A stretch of 42,416 nucleotides of DNA from IMG/VR virus record IMGVR_UViG_3300020470_000043, positions 1-42,416 of that record; one strand, given 5' to 3'. This document shows positions 1 through 5,669 of the stretch, one piece after another. Under the pieces are notes generated by a model. The model saw only the letters and a list, made by a program, of their open reading frames with translations, was not told the DNA's origin and did not search any database. A program made the translations under genes and the position numbers. How positions within the stretch are numbered: the stretch's first letter is position 1; the number at the start of each line of letters is the position of its first letter. This DNA is from a virus.

Positions 1-52
1 CGTAAACCTCTTTACAAAGGTCTGAGAATATTGCATCTTCGAAAGTGTACAT
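1..52 (-). CDS. Partial CDS, N-terminal end only
   Basis: Only the first 17 codons are in the window, beginning MYTFEDAIFSDLCKEVY and running off the left edge. The ATG at 50-52 is preceded by a good Shine-Dalgarno sequence (AAAGAGGAAA on the minus strand, about 61-70) and by a strong promoter at 87-115, so a real gene start is well supported. The protein family cannot be told from this length. Confidence 0.6.
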   Translation of the reverse strand, partial: MYTFEDAIFSDLCKEVY

Positions 53-86
53 TGTTATAATTTCCTCTTTAATTATTATAGGTACT

Positions 87-115
87 ATTCTACAGCGAAA
101 ATACGTAAATGTACA
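87..115 (-). promoter_or_regulatory. Early-type promoter (TGTACA, 17 bp, TAGAAT)
   Basis: On the minus strand -35 TGTACA lies at 110-115, then a 17-bp spacer, then -10 TAGAAT at 87-92. The 19 bases TGTACACGTTTATTTTCAT (plus strand, 110-128) recur exactly at 17714 and 37502, upstream of the -35 in each case. The promoter drives the gene running off the left edge. Confidence 0.75.
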
Positions 116-192
116 CGTTTATTTTCATTTTAAATGAAAAATAATGTGCTTTTTTTAAAAAAATGCTTAAGTGTTACTTTTATGTAACAGTA

Positions 193-459
193 TTAATGGA
201 TTGTTTGTGATGGAAATTTAATATTTCCGTATCTAACTGCTGAAATAGAATCTATTGCATTATTTAGTATTTTTTCTATAATATCGTCATCGTCAAAAGC
301 AATAGTATATAATTCAACTGCAGTTTTTAATAAAACAGCAGAATGTAATAATAATAGTTCAGAACTATCGATATCTGATTCTTTTATAGATTTATTAAGA
401 ATCATCTGAAGCTCAGATGTAAAATCCATCATTCTTCGTATGTCTTCTTCTATTCTCAT
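193..459 (-). CDS. Small conserved-looking phage protein of unknown function, 88 aa
   Basis: The chosen start is the ATG at 457-459 (MRIEEDIRRMMDF), because it has an AAGGAG Shine-Dalgarno sequence at good spacing. An in-frame start further upstream would overlap the Fe-S carrier gene. The product is mostly helical and acidic, with no signal peptide and no clear membrane segment. It lies 10 nt after the A-type Fe-S carrier gene and is probably on the same late transcript. I do not recognise the family. Confidence 0.65.
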   Translation of the reverse strand: MRIEEDIRRMMDFTSELQMILNKSIKESDIDSSELLLLHSAVLLKTAVELYTIAFDDDDIIEKILNNAIDSISAVRYGNIKFPSQTIH

Positions 460-469
460 AGTTTTCTCC

Positions 470-778
470 TTAGACTGCAAAACTTTCTCCACAACCACAA
501 GATGCTGTAGCATTTGGATTAATTACTTTTAAATAAGAACCACCTAATTCTTTTACGTAATCAATAGTACATCCAAAAACAAACATTTCTGCCATTGGAT
601 CCAAATGTAAATTTTCAACTATAGGTTTTTTATCTGTTATTCCCCATTCATATTGAAATCCTGAACAACCACCGCCTTTAACAGATAACGATACATTAGG
701 ATTACCTATATCTTTTAGGTATTCCTTTGCAGAATCAGTTAATGCTATTGGTTCTGATGTAGTGAATTGTGTTTTCAT
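470..778 (-). CDS. A-type iron-sulfur cluster carrier (HesB/IscA-like)
   Basis: The 102-aa product has the three invariant cysteines of A-type Fe-S carriers: C38 in GGGCSGFQY, and C94 and C96 in the C-terminal SCGCGESF motif. The family takes up a [2Fe-2S] or [4Fe-4S] cluster and passes it to apoproteins in the cytoplasm. Related genes are known as auxiliary genes in marine phages. Possible clients here include the radical SAM protein encoded at 38121-39455 and host enzymes; that link is inference. A TATAAATA late promoter ends only 6 nt before the ATG, so transcripts from it would begin at or next to the start codon. Confidence 0.92.
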   Translation of the reverse strand: MKTQFTTSEPIALTDSAKEYLKDIGNPNVSLSVKGGGCSGFQYEWGITDKKPIVENLHLDPMAEMFVFGCTIDYVKELGGSYLKVINPNATASCGCGESFAV

Positions 779-783
779 ACTAG

Positions 784-791
784 TATTTATA
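784..791 (-). promoter_or_regulatory. T4-type late promoter TATAAATA
   Basis: The minus strand reads TATAAATA followed by CTAGTATG. In T4 this octamer covers about -13 to -6, which would put +1 at the A of the ATG of the Fe-S carrier gene (778). The message would be leaderless or nearly so. The site sits between the tRNA 3' end and the gene. Confidence 0.6.
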
Positions 792-807
792 TAAATATTA
801 ATTCACT

Positions 808-892
808 TGGCTTTGGGGGGTGGATTCGAACCACCACGTCAAAAGACAATGCATAAACCGTGCACCGCGTCTACCGTTTCCGCCACCCCAAA
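808..892 (-). tRNA. Unusual long-variable-arm tRNA, anticodon loop CGGTTTA (GTT in the anticodon position)
   Basis: The minus strand folds as a tRNA. The acceptor stem is TTTGGGG/CCCCAAA with discriminator G and an encoded CCA (808-810). The D arm GCG..GGTAGA..CGC is of the Leu type. The anticodon stem is GTGCA/TGCAT, the long variable arm is GTC-TTTT-GAC, and the T arm is GGTGG TTCGAAT CCACC. The seven-base anticodon loop is CGGTTTA, so positions 34-36 read GTT (Asn). Position 33 is G instead of the near-invariant U, and position 37 is U. U1-A72 and G73 match tRNA-Asn, while the variable arm matches Leu/Ser. It could be a special-purpose tRNA, a degenerate tRNA-Leu, or a non-decoding acceptor. 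Confidence 0.75.
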
Positions 893-896
893 CTGG

Positions 897-989
897 TTAA
901 TTAGCAATTATTGGAATCAACACAAAAAGTTGTAAACCAAAGGCTAAAAATAAACCTATTAATAAAAAATCTTCTTTTTTATAGTTCAT
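897..989 (-). CDS. Small single-span membrane protein, 30 aa
   Basis: The frame reads MNYKKEDFLLIGLFLAFGLQ and ends LIPIIAN: a charged N-terminus followed by about 20 hydrophobic residues. Its ATG overlaps the TGA of the synthetase-like gene (ATGA, 986-989), and GGAG lies a few bases upstream, so it is probably translationally coupled. The tRNA 5' end is 4 nt after its stop codon. The function is unknown; small membrane peptides like this are common in T4-like phages. Confidence 0.6.
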   Translation of the reverse strand: MNYKKEDFLLIGLFLAFGLQLFVLIPIIAN

Positions 990-1804
990 AGTTTCTCCAT
1001 TGCTGAAATTAATCTTGTTACTCCTATTCCTCCGCCTACGCGTGGAATAAAATTATGTCTTAAAAATTCGTCTAGTTCTGCATCTACTCTTTCTTTACCA
1101 AATAAAGCATATAATAATTGTGCATATCCTCCTTCTGAAATTTCTTCAAACATGGCTCTCATTTGATGCGGACTAGTACTACGTTCTGCACTTCCTATAG
1201 TTTCCATTCCTCCTAATATAACATCAATCTTTTTAGCATGAGTACCTGCTTTATTCTGTGACATATTCCAAAATGGTGAAGTTCTATTTGGAAAGTTTAA
1301 TATAAGAGATGGACCAAATTCTTCTTCCATTCGTGCTTCGTGTTCATTTCCTAATTCATTAGTTTCAAAGTATTTACACCAATCATCGTAATCTTTAGCC
1401 ATTGGTCCTTTAAATCCTAAATAAGTTAATAATTCAACTTCCATTGCTAATAGATCATTAATATCTCCAGGAAATTCAAATTCAAACATTGGAAATATTG
1501 TTTCGTGTCTTCCAGGTACTGGATTCGGTTCTTGTCTATATGACGTCGAGACACAAAAAAAGCCCTTTGATTCGGGCTTTGTTAATAATTCGTATTCTAA
1601 CCACATTTGTCCTGTTTGAGGAAGTGGCCACGTTTCGCCGTTATATTGATATGTTGCTACTGTTTTTGGATCTTCACATGCTGCTAATATACTTAATCGA
1701 TTTTGAGTATGTACTTCTTCAAAACCTTTGTCCAAAAAAAAGGACCTTAAAGGCCCTACAACTTTCGTAAAATCTGATGGTTCTATTATTTTGCTCAATT
1801 TCAA
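986..1804 (-). CDS. Stand-alone class II aminoacyl-tRNA synthetase catalytic core (AsnRS/AspRS/AsnA-like)
   Basis: The 272-aa product shows class II motif 2 (YRQEP then GRHETIFPMFEFE, residues 89-110), a YDDW at 139-142 also found in AsnA, an AspRS/AsnRS-like stretch FPNRTSPFWNM and IGSAERS (171-209), and motif 3 GGGIGVTRL (257-265). No anticodon-binding domain is present. The family adenylates an amino acid. Known stand-alone relatives make asparagine (AsnA and archaeal AsnRS-related proteins) or modify other targets (PoxA/EpmA). It is followed by a 30-aa membrane protein gene and an odd tRNA with GTT at the anticodon. Expression looks tightly controlled: its Shine-Dalgarno sequence is buried in a 13-bp hairpin containing a late promoter, and two terminator-like hairpins lie inside the coding region. 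Confidence 0.8.
   Translation of the reverse strand: MKLSKIIEPSDFTKVVGPLRSFFLDKGFEEVHTQNRLSILAACEDPKTVATYQYNGETWPLPQTGQMWLEYELLTKPESKGFFCVSTSYRQEPNPVPGRHETIFPMFEFEFPGDINDLLAMEVELLTYLGFKGPMAKDYDDWCKYFETNELGNEHEARMEEEFGPSLILNFPNRTSPFWNMSQNKAGTHAKKIDVILGGMETIGSAERSTSPHQMRAMFEEISEGGYAQLLYALFGKERVDAELDEFLRHNFIPRVGGGIGVTRLISAMEKL
1555..1580 (-). terminator. Terminator-like hairpin inside the synthetase-like coding region
   Basis: The minus strand carries AAAGCCC, an 8-nt loop, GGGCTTT and then further T (a run of seven T ending at 1555). This 7-bp stem plus T-run has the form of an intrinsic terminator, yet it lies within codons 74-83. It may lower or time expression. It could also be a chance result of Lys/Pro/Gly/Phe codons. 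Confidence 0.45.
1733..1757 (-). terminator. Second terminator-like hairpin near the 5' end of the synthetase-like gene
   Basis: The minus strand reads AGGGCCT, TTA, AGGTCCT followed by seven more T (a run of eight T ending at 1734). The stem is 7 bp with one G-T wobble and a short three-base loop. It lies at codons 16-24, just after the start, where an attenuator would act. Confidence 0.4.
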
Positions 1805-1805
1805 C

Positions 1806-1850
1806 TCCTAAGTGTATAGATTCAAATTACCTTTATTTATACACCTAGGA
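1806..1850 (-). promoter_or_regulatory. Shine-Dalgarno-hiding hairpin with a late promoter (TATAAATA, 1834-1841) in its upstream half
   Basis: The arms at 1838-1850 and 1806-1818 pair over 13 bp in minus-strand RNA, with one G-U wobble and a 19-nt loop. The 3' arm contains the AGGA of the Shine-Dalgarno sequence for the synthetase-like gene (ATG at 1802-1804). The late promoter octamer TATAAATA overlaps the 5' arm, so RNA started from it (about 1827) lacks that arm and leaves the site free. Read-through RNA from upstream would be blocked. This matches the known arrangement at T4 late genes such as e (lysozyme). Confidence 0.7.
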
Positions 1851-1866
1851 GCCAAGTTTTAAAATT

Positions 1867-2232
1867 TTACCAAGATAAAGTCATAGAAACTACAATATTT
1901 TCTCTATCTCCATTAGTATCGATACCTGTATCCATCTCTAACATGAGATTATCGGCTACAACGTAATCAACACCAATGTCAAGGCCTTGATAAAGATCTG
2001 CGGAACTAGAAGAACCAAAAGATGTTAAATCGAAATCAGCATTTATATTTGCACTCATCCATAGAAGAGGAACAGTCATTCCAGATTCCATAGTTAAAGT
2101 TGTAGATGCAGTATCGATATTATAAGCAGCTTCCATTGAACTATCAATTGAAAGTCCGCCTCCTAGATCCCAAGCTGCAGCACTACCTGCAAAGCCCAGT
2201 GTGGCTACAAGAGCCAATAAGTATTTTTTCAT
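1867..2232 (-). CDS. Secreted, porin-like outer-membrane protein, 121 aa
   Basis: The N-terminus is a clear signal peptide (MKKYLLALVATLGFAGSAAA, cleavage after AAA-W). The mature part is rich in alternating polar and hydrophobic residues typical of beta strands, and it ends in an aromatic residue (SMTLSW), the usual outer-membrane barrel signature. At about 100 mature residues it is too short for a full porin and might form a small barrel or oligomer. Possible roles are altered outer-membrane permeability or superinfection exclusion; both are guesses. A TATAAATA late promoter lies 36 nt upstream with a GGAG Shine-Dalgarno sequence. Confidence 0.7.
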   Translation of the reverse strand: MKKYLLALVATLGFAGSAAAWDLGGGLSIDSSMEAAYNIDTASTTLTMESGMTVPLLWMSANINADFDLTSFGSSSSADLYQGLDIGVDYVVADNLMLEMDTGIDTNGDRENIVVSMTLSW

Positions 2233-2267
2233 GAATTTCTCCGCATAAGGGTTAGACGTAACAAAGT

Positions 2268-2275
2268 TATTTATA
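2268..2275 (-). promoter_or_regulatory. T4-type late promoter TATAAATA
   Basis: The perfect octamer on the minus strand is flanked by a short inverted repeat (AAAGTT/AACTTT). It would start RNA about 28-30 nt before the ATG of the porin-like gene. Confidence 0.65.
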
Positions 2276-2282
2276 AAAAACT

Positions 2283-2756
2283 TTATCCGAATTTCATTAA
2301 AAATTGTCCTATGCGCCCAACAAACGGCAATAAAGCTAAAGCCATTAATAGATTCATGCCAGTATGAGCCATTGCTATTCGTAATGTATCACCTTTTGGC
2401 ATTCCATCAGATACAAATAAACCTGCTAACCATATAGTTCCAGTCGTACCAATATTTGCTCCTAGTACACAAGCAACTGCAGCTGGTAATGGTAATGCGC
2501 CAGAAGCAACTAAAGCTATAATTGCAGTCGTAGATAAACTAGAGGACTGCCATAATAAAGTCATTATTATTCCTCCGAAAAACATATAAATTGGATTTCC
2601 TAAAAACCAAGTTAAATGTTCCATGTTACCCATGGCTTTCATTCCACCAGAAAATGTTTTGAGTCCGATATAAAAGATTACTAAACCGACTAATGCGGTT
2701 ATAACAGGATTACCTAAATCCATTTTACCTACCTTTTTCCATAATTTTGTTTTCAT
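2283..2756 (-). CDS. Half-size Na+/phosphate cotransporter domain protein (NptA-like)
   Basis: The product is hydrophobic, with about four membrane segments, and carries the Na/Pi-cotransporter signatures QSSSLSTT (residues 70-77) and GANIGTT (99-105). Full-length NptA/PhoU-linked transporters have two such repeats, each with a QSSS motif, whereas this 157-aa protein has one. It may work as a dimer or alter a host transporter. Phosphate genes are common auxiliary genes in marine phages, so a role in phosphate uptake or efflux during infection is likely but inferred. Confidence 0.85.
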   Translation of the reverse strand: MKTKLWKKVGKMDLGNPVITALVGLVIFYIGLKTFSGGMKAMGNMEHLTWFLGNPIYMFFGGIIMTLLWQSSSLSTTAIIALVASGALPLPAAVACVLGANIGTTGTIWLAGLFVSDGMPKGDTLRIAMAHTGMNLLMALALLPFVGRIGQFLMKFG

Positions 2757-2760
2757 TAAT

Positions 2761-2789
2761 ATTATATATCAATACTTTAAGGTAAGTAA
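2761..2789 (-). promoter_or_regulatory. Possible weak promoter (TTACTT, 17 bp, TATAAT)
   Basis: The minus strand has TATAAT at 2761-2766 only 5 nt before the ATG of the phosphate transporter gene, with TTACTT 17 bp upstream. The -35 is poor. The placement resembles the better promoters at 3608, 11348 and 19211, which also end 6-7 nt before an ATG. Confidence 0.35.
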
Positions 2790-2809
2790 TGTAACGGTTT
2801 TGTAATAAT

Positions 2810-3001
2810 TTACTTTTGATCTGTAATTACAGTTGTAAATGCGCCAACTGCAGCACCAGCACCGCATTCATCAAATAGAATTTCACCTAATACACAACCA
2901 GCGGCAGTATTACCTAAGACTCTTTGTCCTGCTGGTGTTATATAAGATGTTTGACATCCGGCTAAGATAATAAGACTTGTCACTAATAATAATTTTTTCA
3001 T
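2810..3001 (-). CDS. Small lipoprotein, 63 aa
   Basis: The sequence begins MKKLLLVTSLIILAGCQTS, a lipoprotein signal peptide with lipobox LAGC (Cys16). The mature part is small and Gly/Ala-rich with two more Cys. It is probably anchored in the inner or outer membrane. It lies just after the 21-aa lipoprotein gene on the same strand. The function is unknown; small phage lipoproteins can be o-spanins or superinfection-exclusion proteins. Confidence 0.7.
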   Translation of the reverse strand: MKKLLLVTSLIILAGCQTSYITPAGQRVLGNTAAGCVLGEILFDECGAGAAVGAFTTVITDQK

Positions 3002-3019
3002 AATTTACCTTTCTTAAAA

Positions 3020-3085
3020 TTAAACTGCCACTGGATGACAGCTAGCTAACAATATCAAAATTGTTATTACTATTCTTGTTTTCAT
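3020..3085 (-). CDS. Tiny lipoprotein, 21 aa
   Basis: The frame reads MKTRIVITILILLASCHPV and then ends AV. It has a charged start, a hydrophobic core and the lipobox LASC (Cys16), leaving about 6 mature residues. GGAG lies at proper spacing before the ATG (3083-3085). It overlaps the 3' end of the coiled-coil gene at 3042 in another frame. Its size resembles entericidin- or lysis-peptide-like lipoproteins, but the role is unknown. Confidence 0.5.
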   Translation of the reverse strand: MKTRIVITILILLASCHPVAV

Positions 3086-3236
3086 TTGATAGCTCCGCTA
3101 TTCTCTTATAACTGTTTTGCAATTGTTCTTGCAATTCAGCAACATTACGTTCCAATTGGCTAATTTTCGAAAGGGCATTACTTAATTCTGTTGCTCCTCT
3201 ATAACCGTATTCTGTATAAGTTAATTCTTTTTCCAT
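3042..3236 (-). CDS. Small coiled-coil protein, 64 aa
   Basis: Residues about 18-52 form a heptad-like coiled coil (SNALSKISQLERNVAELQEQ and onward), followed by an Asn-rich tail. There is no membrane segment. The start overlaps the end of the SprT-like gene by 16 nt, indicating coupling. The function is unknown. Confidence 0.6.
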   Translation of the reverse strand: MEKELTYTEYGYRGATELSNALSKISQLERNVAELQEQLQNSYKRIAELSNENKNSNNNFDIVS

Positions 3237-3601
3237 TTTTCTAAAAGTTCCTCCTGCAATTTAAAGGCTTCTTTTTCTTGTGGATTATCTAAATATTGTT
3301 TAATATTTTTTGCTTCATAATCTTCAAGTTCACCAAAAATATATTGTTTAACATGAACTAGCTCATGAAATACACTTGTTAAAAAATCATCTATACTTTG
3401 ATTTCTATTTATATTAATTTCATAAATTCTATCATCGTATTCGAAACAATCTCCGTCAATATCAAAATCTTTTAATTTAATTTTAATATCATATTTTCTA
3501 ATTTTAGGGAATAATTGAGATATAGCAAAGCTAGTTGCTTTATAAGTTAATTCGATTAAGTTAGTATTTTTCTTTTGATCAATAACTTCTAAGTAAAACA
3601 T
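3221..3601 (-). CDS. SprT-like zinc metallopeptidase domain protein, 126 aa
   Basis: The zincin motif HELVH is at residues 79-83, followed by an acidic stretch (ELEDYEAKN) that could give the third ligand. The size fits a minimal SprT/WSS1-type metallopeptidase domain. Similar small genes occur in T4-like marine phages, where their substrates are unknown. A strong early-type promoter ends 7 nt upstream of the ATG, so the message may start at the AUG. The gene leads a unit with the coiled-coil protein and the two lipoproteins. Confidence 0.75.
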   Translation of the reverse strand: MFYLEVIDQKKNTNLIELTYKATSFAISQLFPKIRKYDIKIKLKDFDIDGDCFEYDDRIYEININRNQSIDDFLTSVFHELVHVKQYIFGELEDYEAKNIKQYLDNPQEKEAFKLQEELLEKWKKN

Positions 3602-3607
3602 AATTAT

Positions 3608-3636
3608 ATTATACTACGATTTAAAACAAATGTACA
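3608..3636 (-). promoter_or_regulatory. Early-type promoter (TGTACA, 17 bp, TATAAT), leaderless layout
   Basis: -35 TGTACA is at 3631-3636, the spacer is 17 bp, and -10 TATAAT is at 3608-3613 on the minus strand. The ATG of the SprT-like gene starts 7 nt beyond the -10, which is where +1 is expected. Confidence 0.75.
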
Positions 3637-3676
3637 CCTTTTTTTAAAAAACCTGGATGGGTAATGGGGCCTCACC

Positions 3677-3696
3677 GTTAGTTCACCGAACCTAAC
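3677..3696 (-). terminator. Possible hairpin after the glycan cassette
   Basis: Just after the stop codon of the last glycan gene the minus strand can fold as GTTAG-TTC with GAA-CTAAC (8 bp with one bulge). A run of six T follows only about 28 nt later, so this may be a weak or factor-dependent terminator. The next promoter (3608-3636) lies directly downstream. Confidence 0.35.
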
Positions 3697-3701
3697 ATTA
3701 T

Positions 3702-4367
3702 TTATGCATCTGAAATATTGTCCATATTAACTGTGCCAGTTTCTTTTTCCGCTTTAGGCGGGATATATTCATATGTTTTTACATGTACATTACCATCAAC
3801 ATTAATCTTTAATTTTTTATGATAATAATGAAGAATAAATTTTACATCTTTAAATTCTCTAAACATACTTTGCCAAACTGGTCTCCAGTTATCAGCTAAT
3901 CTCAAATTATTCATATTACCTCTATCAGAAGGCATATCGATATCTGATATACTTCTCAAATTAAAATCAAATATAGAATCAAAACCGTACATATGAATTT
4001 CATCAGCTTTTAATTTATTAGCAGCATAATGAACAGCCATATGACCACAATTAAAATCAGTATAATTTGCCACATAATCTGGTAAAGCAGTATAAAATTC
4101 TTTTACTTGTTTAGACCATTTAACATAAATTTGAGGATTTAATTCCATCCAATGTTTTGGCCTAAACCCTAAAATCCAATCTCCATCTACGGTTGCTATT
4201 CCTTTTTTCATGGCATCCATAAATTTATAGTCAACAATAACTGTAGCATATTTTTCTGGTACAGCAAATCCTATTGCATTACAAGCTAATTTCAAACCCT
4301 TTCTAGGTTCACTTTGATATAATAATGAACTATCACCGTTTCCAATAATGTGTGCAACTCTAGCCAT
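3702..4367 (-). CDS. Rossmann-type glycan protein, DUF115/MptE-like, 221 aa
   Basis: The N-terminal HIIGNGDSS resembles the GNGPS nucleotide-binding loop of the DUF115/Maf family. The middle part CGHMAVHYAANKLKADEIHM (about residues 107-126), followed by YGFDS, matches the family pattern for the second Rossmann half. Members transfer sugars such as sialic- or pseudaminic-acid-like residues, or act on pterins. In this glycan cassette a glycosyltransferase role is likely. It is the last gene of the cassette and overlaps the preceding gene by 8 nt. Confidence 0.6.
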   Translation of the reverse strand: MARVAHIIGNGDSSLLYQSEPRKGLKLACNAIGFAVPEKYATVIVDYKFMDAMKKGIATVDGDWILGFRPKHWMELNPQIYVKWSKQVKEFYTALPDYVANYTDFNCGHMAVHYAANKLKADEIHMYGFDSIFDFNLRSISDIDMPSDRGNMNNLRLADNWRPVWQSMFREFKDVKFILHYYHKKLKINVDGNVHVKTYEYIPPKAEKETGTVNMDNISDA

Positions 4368-5013
4368 TCATCATCTCCTTAATTTTTAACTTTCCTTTAT
4401 GTCCGGTCCAATGTATTATTTTTTTATTCCAACTATCTTGATCATCATGTTCCAATTGGAGTCTTAGCCAATTATATTCATTTGGTAATGGATTTATATA
4501 TGTTAGTTTTTGCATCATATCCAGCTTAGCATATAGTACTTCTTGATCTCCAGATTCTGTAGTATTTTTTACCCATTCAGCCCAATTTCTTAGTATCATT
4601 GGTTTTCCAATAAACCCAACAACTCCAGAATTATACCATGGGCCATTAGTACCACGGCGTAATGTCCAAGGTTTATCTTCAACCATATTTAATTTATTTG
4701 GTTCTAATAAGTCAAATATATCTTCTATATTAGTTAATATTTGACAATCAGTATCTATCCATACAGTTTTTTCTGCTGGAGAACTACACATTATTTTAGG
4801 TTTTTTAAACCAACCTTTTACTTCATCATTACTTTGAGCATTCATTATCGCATAAAAATTATGTAATGATTTAATTTTGTTTATATCAGAAACACCAAAA
4901 TCTGCAAATATTAATGGAGTAGTATTATGTTTTTTATAATTTTCTATAAACCATGGCATCATCCATTCGTTAGTATGATCACAACCAGTAATAAAAACTT
5001 TTTCATATTTCAT
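4360..5013 (-). CDS. Glycosyltransferase, GT-A fold, GT8-like, 217 aa
   Basis: A metal-binding DTD occurs in VWIDTDC (residues 84-90). It is followed by YNSGVVGF (about 127-134), a GDQE acceptor-side motif and a C-terminal IIHWTGHKGK, which is the usual GT8-like order. It probably moves a hexose from a nucleotide sugar. It shares one base (TAATG) with the preceding GT25 gene. Confidence 0.8.
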   Translation of the reverse strand: MKYEKVFITGCDHTNEWMMPWFIENYKKHNTTPLIFADFGVSDINKIKSLHNFYAIMNAQSNDEVKGWFKKPKIMCSSPAEKTVWIDTDCQILTNIEDIFDLLEPNKLNMVEDKPWTLRRGTNGPWYNSGVVGFIGKPMILRNWAEWVKNTTESGDQEVLYAKLDMMQKLTYINPLPNEYNWLRLQLEHDDQDSWNKKIIHWTGHKGKLKIKEMMNG

Positions 5014-5669
5014 TATATAATCTCGTATTCTTCATTATAATTATGTTTAGCTCTGCTTCCTTCTACTTTTTGTATTGTAGTAAAAGTATCATCAGCTTCA
5101 ACTGGCCATGGATAGCATTCTTTTAACCAAGGAAAGTTATTTTTATTTAAAAATAAATCAGCTGGTGCAGGATTTTTTTGTGCATAATCTAATAATAATT
5201 TTGCTCCGTTAGGTGAAATAAAATAAGCGTGTGTTCCAGGAATATATCCACCAACTTTAGAGAATAATTCATAAATTCCATTTTGTTTTGGTGTTCTATA
5301 ATTTCCATAACTGGGTTTTCCAACATTAACAAAATCATTAAAAATTATTTCAGTCGGAAGTTTATCTTTAAAAATAGCATCATGTTCAAGAACTAACATC
5401 TTTTCATTTTTTTCAACTGACTTTTTCCATAATTCTCTATGAGATAAAAAACAACACATTGCCGGTTCAATTCTAGAATATTTATTCTCATTTTTAAATT
5501 CACCTAATGGCAAATTATTTTGTTCAAATATTTTCTTAGGATCATCTTCTGGAGTGATTGCTTTATACGGAATAGGATAATAACCAAATTTTCTTGCAGA
5601 CTCTATACACTTCTTTGAAGCTTCTATAGACTTAGAATTATTTAGCATTGTTATAATATATGATATCAT
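5013..5669 (-). CDS. Glycosyltransferase family 25 (LPS-type), 218 aa
   Basis: GT25 hallmarks are present in order: CCFLSHRELW (72-81), VLEHDAIF (93-100) and GTHAYFISPNGAKLLL (about 145-160). GT25 enzymes typically add galactose to LPS inner core or related glycans. This is one of three GT25 genes in the cassette. It overlaps its neighbours by 4 and 1 nt, so expression is coupled. Confidence 0.88.
   Translation of the reverse strand: MISYIITMLNNSKSIEASKKCIESARKFGYYPIPYKAITPEDDPKKIFEQNNLPLGEFKNENKYSRIEPAMCCFLSHRELWKKSVEKNEKMLVLEHDAIFKDKLPTEIIFNDFVNVGKPSYGNYRTPKQNGIYELFSKVGGYIPGTHAYFISPNGAKLLLDYAQKNPAPADLFLNKNNFPWLKECYPWPVEADDTFTTIQKVEGSRAKHNYNEEYEII

Noticed and set aside
808-892. Plain tRNA-Leu or tRNA-Asn
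   Set aside because: The anticodon loop CGGTTTA fits no Leu anticodon, and the long variable arm does not fit Asn. I list it as unusual instead of assigning a standard isotype.
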